From contig JALKBU010000372.1 in the NCBI GenBank assembly GCA_023091735.1, forward strand, positions 1 through 44,361: a DNA stretch of 44,361 nucleotides, read 5' to 3'. Positions 41,701-44,361 of this stretch are shown here, piece by piece. Numbering within the stretch: position 1 is the first letter of the stretch; every line of letters begins with the position of its first letter. A program made the position numbers and the translations under genes. Source of the DNA: Trichomonas tenax. Taxonomy: Eukaryota; Parabasalia; Trichomonadida; Trichomonadidae. The notes beneath the pieces were generated by a model, which was not told where the DNA came from, ran no database searches, and worked only from the letters and a program-made list of their open reading frames with translations.

Positions 41701-42215
41701 TTTTTTCCATCCAAATTGAAGTCAAAATCAATTTCTTTTTCAAGTAAAAACTGGATCATGGCTATACTGTTAACAATACATTGTGTTGAGCTGATTCTTT
41801 TGACCAATTCTGGAATAATTTCCTGAAAATCGATATGCATTTCCTTTAATTTTGCTATTAAACTAGTGAAGTACTTCTCATCGAGTTTTTTGATGTATTC
41901 TTTTAACTGTTCTGTGTCAATTGGAATCTCTTCTTCAATGGAAGAGAAGTCAGAATCTGCACAATGCAAAGGATAGATTTGGTAGTTATTTCTACGCGAT
42001 ATCCTAGCGTTAAGTTCGGATTTTGCTGACTTTATCAAGCTATCGTGGATTTTGTTGAAAGTTTTTGTCGATGATTGTTGCTGATCTATATAATCTTGAA
42101 GGAATTTCTTAGCCTGGTCCTCATTGATCTCTCTGGACTCAAGCAGCCGTACGAAATCGCTGGGTAATTCCTTTGAAACATAAGGAGTTGGCTTAGAATA
42201 ATAACTTAAATTCAT
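35790..42215 (-). CDS. HECT-domain E3 ubiquitin ligase
   Basis: A 2141-residue protein. The last ~280 residues are a HECT domain: DIQFEVIDGGGPFRETLSIM (near residue 1903), SVNLSTDIAVAIGAAIGGCI, and LPCAHTCFSQFDCAMYTN with catalytic C2110 (codon at 35888-35886), which forms the thioester with ubiquitin before transfer to substrate. Upstream are a beta-rich N-terminal segment of propeller-like short strands (YVLALYNDDILIADLENSIL, about 230-400), long helical repeats, a coiled coil near 950 (ESEIEKQNRLVSSI) and an SPRY/lectin-like domain (about 1281-1388, FFIYSSPIANNQSFRFKIS). Such giant ligases act as substrate-recruiting scaffolds; the target is unknown. No stops or shifts. Internal oddity: a duplicated 22-base stretch at 39340-39386 read in two frames. 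Start ATG at 42215; no strict Inr is evident. Confidence 0.93.
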   Translation of the reverse strand: MNLSYYSKPTPYVSKELPSDFVRLLESREINEDQAKKFLQDYIDQQQSSTKTFNKIHDSLIKSAKSELNARISRRNNYQIYPLHCADSDFSSIEEEIPIDTEQLKEYIKKLDEKYFTSLIAKLKEMHIDFQEIIPELVKRISSTQCIVNSIAMIQFLLEKEIDFDFNLDGKNIFKVQEEELANITDIYHNESLFNKLKMCLDEVPTKSFHITDYADKGKIVDYVLALYNDDILIADLENSILYTRHKKFDIKEGIPSKINEIYVFNSDFHILSAIDGSLYDYITADFQNFSSYAEVSYFEDLFVKVRVHEGYVVVFYTNSVDLFLPGNLVHYESQIFYYPYDGSYVNSNGDSDKVTKFIHYNGKIRIFNFTVYKLPLHMVSIPPTFANSSYTAASFISLKIANEFNNVIFHLLKNSYSYRTYIASNPTMLLEYLLEFSQFISRIEISNADLYCIKQYYRIFILKLSILCIRQILATNEVFQKDLRSKFEIFINSVANNKDCLYLLVKTVPSSIYTSNINSLINQKLLSDKSLHGEILKLPNSLFFNLQEKVISLGLKEKCKWCSDELDAFYYFLNDPLYDKEFDCFLNTLFLVLREASKNTEYVSEFQKLLFKFLAIIAVSKIKEHVANKVLELFTLYDCEMIKVALKNSANNFHQLDKAFSCDDIDEITMDMSIPIFITPQIEADLITKISTDFKEFNVGKISISEPNKFNAYMNNQKFTSNMTEIEASNIDIMVICNNSLAEIQISSTQVQNTAQSPTTRNHVLLCFLPFVIAKCTNIYFIPKKNEYVYLSKCKEFNGTPKPEYIDILNDEYAPILTNLKKPNTIRKLSKEAQEALFEIYLPVFYFCGYLDVIYTHYDNSMNKNKEDPQNKNEMVKTLTKFMPLVSDVVQFCQSKNERLKIMLERAESLSKYAASSKPDENLLVDTIKFIKSKENIKIQDISQRSKSRIESEIEKQNRLVSSITEIINQFCENKLYSLARTLASKLDFSNANYKNSEYAGSLFETGDTLLQMLALKYSDDAETTKSFALRCSKSKNIILKNAGIIALSITSSNESIKLLPKPQDEENLNLVEMLTRIGNAAYTNSKDIKNIEKYVNMIRMNQGMSQQAQTFIGKDLNDQCLGAMVVHGAYIFDSSITMNINGGQPQFKTPPPKTVINPELISKVSSLIETINFGCNDPKLFVKSVVLASFILHLSDLAPNKTDFRIALTGVSKIIQIVNQAKQTAQQVDQILRRIAELKLHIGIKSNGNGFIPLNMPITTQKSFDRQFCGHKSASSFFIYSSPIANNQSFRFKISKINNSMKYIGLIDQEKNFIFLSLFNKVIFAPEKFAQFKGNCFDFTLEYHNSRAFFQDSWAEVQLYEPVYVFALTVADDNPIEYCIEKVQNTNKGPLKMKNHDFDLSSIFPKICIGTNASIPGFTEVFISNIKSDWHYIANCKLDNKEKEISLSSFQVKPIETPLNTIISRASIATQLGLSDQPINELVDISKNFTLSLLKPLCSKPEELYATKFRSIQIDCNVADPQFNQLIQQSTQYKNAIQDIFIEQLKLYENDPNSKKIDSLAQLVADARASCQIAYYNFWRAFDSNNFDAMINFFVDYKTASAALIEPFMLIFLAKMPQVNTEKFLRFIDLSYFNRNINYDNNFIAYILDHVNRLFRANTQQFMAIANHSRLIEVIAKNFIDSAFDKGEDVSPKDFHIIILYNRKVQPLTKFYGNDYLSTYPTFVKVRNGNIITLKPNSNSNDVIEFGYSIDVSNPRQIVAEWDQFTNYSNDNFKTIFKNICESKIYNCPINTNINCVPLSLFFVDNLLSYHQDNLPIWALNVEDIRAQFRQQIHYQFSDEEGNWPTINCSMNNRPIELQPTDCFIYKFKTISNRFYNMASPTRFYTVNDIQFEVIDGGGPFRETLSIMVDELMDTKNKFFTSKPAYLICEEECRIPSVNLSTDIAVAIGAAIGGCIATNNPRPWILPMFLWEYLSSNNPSLNVQCNDQDYLNKLTSICANIRTGLGKVVPLNARQLLCSLYMRIFATGGDITIDDFKSILYCPENTQFVNVLVEAIKLLTMDQQQKLYRFMTGSSKFNFDKNKKIKIVKVETQTNNENHYPLPCAHTCFSQFDCAMYTNPQILVEKLIQVLQYGEKMQD
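39340..39386. repeat. 22-base exact repeat, 25-base period, inside the HECT coding region
   Basis: TTCTGCTTTTCGATCTCTGAC plus a final T at 39340-39361 recurs at 39365-39386. As 25 is not a multiple of three, the copies are read in different frames of the same protein: one as SQRSKSRI, the other as ESEIEKQN. Confidence 0.95.
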
Positions 42216-42800
42216 TTTAAAAATATTTTTCCAACATATTTGTAGAATAAGACATATTTTGAATGAAAACTCTGGAAAAGACCATATAATGAATTTTGTA
42301 AATTTGTCTTTCTAATATCCCGTTTTATTTTTGGAAGACCCTATTTTAGGGATTTACTACTATATTCCCCTACATAAATTTATTAGACCTTAACAATGTT
42401 GAATATCCCTCTATAAATTTGCCAGACCCTTATACGAAATTGAATATCATTACCCCTTGTTATTTTTGTTAGGTCCTTGGTATTTAGTACCATATATAGA
42501 AAGATAGACCCTGTTTTAATTTTTTTGTGAAAGTTAAGTTACAAGAGCTACACGATCATTTCTGATCAATTTGTTTATGGGTGAATGCGTTAATACCACA
42601 CTTTAGATTTCACTTTCTCAATATGATCAAAACATGAAACTCAACAGATCATTAGATATATGTTAAATAAGATGAACAAACCATACTATGTTCTCATTCG
42701 AAGAAATTTGACATTTCTGATTAGTTCCTTACAATTTAAATTCGGAATCGACGTTCCAAAATATAGATCCCACTTTTTCCAAAGTATTGGGGAAGTTAGT
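42216..42800. other. Non-coding stretch with a 40-base degenerate tandem repeat
   Basis: Units at 42371-42410 and 42411-42450 share TAAATTT..YAGACC...TTGAATATC. The rest is AT-rich with no gene seen. Confidence 0.55.
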
Positions 42801-42804
42801 TATA

Positions 42805-42851
42805 AACATTTCGCAGTAGCTGCGGCGTAGTCGCAGCTACTGCGAAATGTT
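42805..42851. repeat. Perfect palindromic stem-loop, 20-base arms
   Basis: AACATTTCGCAGTAGCTGCG (42805-42824), loop GCGTAGT (42825-42831), exact reverse complement at 42832-42851. It is preceded by AAGTTAGTTATAAACATTT (42793-42811), which overlaps the left arm and recurs at 43627-43645. Confidence 0.97.
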
Positions 42852-42914
42852 AGTGATGCTATATTTACATATCAGAGTCAGTGGTACAAACTCGGATCTC
42901 CCCATGTAGGGATT

Positions 42915-43150
42915 AAATTTTTCATTTCTTTCAAAATTAACCCTATTATTGATTTTAAAACTCTTGAGTTTATAAAATCTAATCAGTTTTAAATAATTTA
43001 TTTTTCATTTCTTTCAAAATTAACGTTATTATTGATTTTAAATCTTATGACTTTATAAAAAAAAAGTAAAGCTCTTAAAAAAGAGTCCTCACTCCTCTAT
43101 AGGAGATTAAAATTTTCATTTATTTCAAAATCAGTGTTAAAAATAATTTT
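42915..43150. repeat. Degenerate tandem array (three copies)
   Basis: TTTTTCATTTCTTTCAAAAT occurs at 42918 and 43001 in copies of about 45 bases ending TATTATTGATTTTAAA. A more diverged copy begins near 43113. The first and third copies share a leader (CTCCxxxTAxxGATTAAA). The array leads directly into the dispersed repeat at 43152. Confidence 0.75.
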
Positions 43151-43151
43151 T

Positions 43152-43206
43152 GATAAACTAACTAACTAAGAAAAGAAAGCGAAAGGATTTGAGGGTTCAT
43201 AAATTT
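43152..43206. repeat. Third copy of the dispersed repeat
   Basis: AAACTAACTAACTAAG, then AAAAGAAAGCGAAAGGATTT, then AAATTT, matching 2690-2760 and 2560-2606. It abuts the 3' end of the Lys-rich minus-strand ORF. Confidence 0.75.
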
Positions 43207-43228
43207 AAAAAAAAAATAACTTTAGTGG

Positions 43229-43525
43229 TTATTCTGATTTCTTTTCTTCTTCCTGCTTCTTCTTTTCTTCTGCTTCTTTCTTCTTAGCTTCTTCTTCCTT
43301 CATTCTTTTTGCGATCCACCTCGGATTCTTCTGTCGTCCTGCAGCAAGTGCTGCTAGTTGTTTTTCTGTACACTTACATTTAGGCTTAACTGGTTTCTCT
43401 TCTAAGGGTGTAAATCCTTCATCAGCTTGTTCAGTCTTTTTAGATTTTCTTGTTTTCGTTGTTGCTTTGAGTTCATTTAATATTTCTTCCTTTAGTGTCG
43501 ATTTCAGAGTTTCGAAGTCTGTAAT
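43229..43525 (-). pseudogene. Lys-rich protein, CTEKQLAAL family, copy 1 (no ATG)
   Basis: A 98-codon frame ending TAA at 43231-43229. Helical, charged N-terminus (DFETLKSTLKEEILNELK), Thr/Lys linker, conserved core KCKCTEKQLAALAAGRQKNP, then a Lys/Glu tail (KKKEAEEKKKQEEEKKSE). No in-frame ATG precedes the core, and where copy 2 has ATG this copy has ATA and a shift, so it looks 5'-damaged. The core resembles short basic motifs found in small proteins of viruses and virus-like elements, but I cannot name the family. Divergent from the MSLS ORF 54 bases upstream. Confidence 0.6.
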
Positions 43526-43578
43526 AGTTTTATATTGGATAAAAAATTAAAAATATTATTTTTAACGCCAATTAAATC

Positions 43579-43647
43579 ATGAGCTTAAGCAGATCAGAGA
43601 GAAATTCAATAATCATTAATGATACCAAGTTAGTTATAAACATTTAG
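43579..43647 (+). pseudogene. MSLS-family ORF, copy 1, truncated by a repeat
   Basis: ATG at 43579 reads MSLSRSERNSIIINDT and is then interrupted by KLVINI-stop. The interruption starts exactly at the AAGTTAGTTATAAACATTT repeat (43627), which ends the similarity to copy 2 at 44139. Only 22 codons remain. I infer that an insertion or recombination at this repeat removed the rest. Confidence 0.7.
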
Positions 43648-43683
43648 CATTTTTTGTCCTACGTCCAAATAATACTAAATGTT
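43627..43683. repeat. Repeat with stem-loop that interrupts the MSLS ORF
   Basis: AAGTTAGTTATAAACATTT is identical to 42793-42811. The arms AACATTTAGCAT (43639-43650) and 43672-43683 pair with one mismatch around a 21-base loop, mirroring the perfect stem-loop at 42805-42851. Confidence 0.8.
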
Positions 43684-43881
43684 CTCCTATCAACTCAATT
43701 CCCAATATAAATTCCAAACAAAAATAAAAAAAAAACAAAACAAAAAAAATAATTAAAAAAATCAATATTTTTTCATCCAATAAATTTCAAGTTATACATA
43801 TCAGTATTCTTTCCCAGAGAGATTACAGAAGTTGTTTAATACAGAAGTTAAACTTAAAACTAAAAATAATATATTTCTTAA

Positions 43882-44100
43882 TTAATCATAACCTATTTCT
43901 GAATCTTCTTCTTTAGATTGTTTCTTATTTATTCTTGGATTGTTTTGTCTACCAGCATCCAATGCAGCTAATTGCTTTTCTGTACACTTCCTTTTTGGTT
44001 TATCTTGTTTAATCTTCTTTGATTGATCATTTGATAATTCCTTTAACATTTCTTGTTTGATTTCATCTCTAAGTGATTGGATGTTAATTGTATCCTACAT
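43882..44100 (-). CDS. Lys-rich protein, CTEKQLAAL family, copy 2 (in-frame stop at codon 2)
   Basis: A 72-codon frame from ATG at 44100 to TAA at 43884-43882, with TAG as its second codon. Otherwise it is continuous: DTINIQSLRDEIKQEMLKEL, a Lys-rich linker, core KRKCTEKQLAALDAGRQNNP, and an acidic tail KEEDSEIGYD. It is the paralogue of 43229-43525 but lacks the long Lys/Glu tail. Either the TAG (one transition from Gln CAG) is a nonsense mutation or translation starts at the later ATG (codon 18), which would keep the core. The ATG lies 38 bases from the divergent MSLS gene at 44139. Confidence 0.55.
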
Positions 44101-44138
44101 TTTAATAAGATAAAACTTTTGATTTTATTTATAATTAA

Positions 44139-44361
44139 ATGAGCTTAAGTAAATCCGAAAGGCAATCAATTATAGATAATGAAGAACGTGGAATCCAATA
44201 TCCATTATATTATGTTGTTAAAACAAATGGTAAGGTACAAGTTCGTAAAAGAAAAGTACCTTTAAATTCTAAAAAAGAAAATTCAGATAGTTCATCTGAA
44301 ATGGTATTAGACGATAATCTATCATCAGATTCAGAAGATGATTATCAACAATTATCTAATA
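44139..44361 (+). CDS. MSLS-family protein, copy 2 (partial, runs off the window)
   Basis: Seventy-four codons are visible from ATG at 44139: MSLSKSERQSIIDNEERGI, then a small beta-like segment QYPLYYVVKTNGKVQVRKRK, then a Ser/Asp/Glu-rich tail (NSDSSSEMVLDD, SSDSEDD). A compact basic segment followed by an acidic serine tail suits a nuclear or chromatin protein, and the beta segment loosely resembles the decayed ORF at 1918-2250. The family is not recognised. No stop before the window ends. Confidence 0.6.
   Translation, partial: MSLSKSERQSIIDNEERGIQYPLYYVVKTNGKVQVRKRKVPLNSKKENSDSSSEMVLDDNLSSDSEDDYQQLSN

Noticed and set aside
1..44361. CRISPR arrays or bacterial operon structure
   Set aside because: No regularly spaced repeats with unique spacers; gene organisation is that of single-exon eukaryotic genes on both strands.

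Overview
The window is most likely nuclear DNA of a trichomonad (Parabasalia), probably a Tritrichomonas-type genome. The DNA is very AT-rich. The large genes are uninterrupted and I found no match to the conserved trichomonad intron signals. Possible Inr-like motifs (TCAYTW-type) lie close upstream of some start codons. The gene content also fits: single-exon inositol polyphosphate kinase, PITP, HECT ligase and Myb genes, a BspA-like leucine-rich-repeat pseudogene, pogo-like transposase debris and many repeats. The species assignment is inference.

Layout. 1-5 kb is repeat-rich and gene-poor: a possible 1-kb inverted-repeat-bounded element, a broken chromodomain-like ORF and a dispersed repeat. 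At 5.2-7.6 kb there is a ubiquitin pseudogene, a glycosyltransferase-like gene without an obvious ATG, and an intact inositol polyphosphate kinase. 8.5-10.2 kb holds a decayed transposase. 11-13.5 kb has a small membrane protein and a coiled-coil protein. 14.5-19.3 kb is a 1.6-kilo-residue helical-repeat protein with a lectin-like domain that resembles the front half of BEACH-family proteins but has no BEACH domain. 19.3-22.6 kb is non-coding and rich in inverted repeats. A two-repeat Myb protein follows at 22.6 kb, and a second coiled-coil protein, apparently related to the first, at 25.8 kb.

27.3-31.9 kb is a pseudogene patch: two ABC-transporter pieces lying head to head, then a decayed BspA-like protein. 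32.1-42.2 kb is the best gene block: an OpgB/LTA-synthase-like phosphoglycerol transferase, a phosphatidylinositol transfer protein and a 2141-residue HECT ubiquitin ligase. The last 2 kb returns to repeats and carries a tandemly duplicated module. In each copy a Lys-rich minus-strand ORF (motif CTEKQLAAL) is divergently paired with a plus-strand ORF starting MSLS; the second copy runs off the end.

Functional links are modest. IPK and PITP both belong to inositol lipid/phosphate signalling, and the phosphoglycerol transferase and glycosyltransferase could both serve surface glycoconjugates. The genes are otherwise independent single-exon units on both strands, not an operon. The most unusual features are the duplicated divergent module with its stem-loop insertion, the inverted-repeat cluster at 21.2-21.9 kb, the ABC inversion, and a repeat inside the HECT gene that is read in two different frames.
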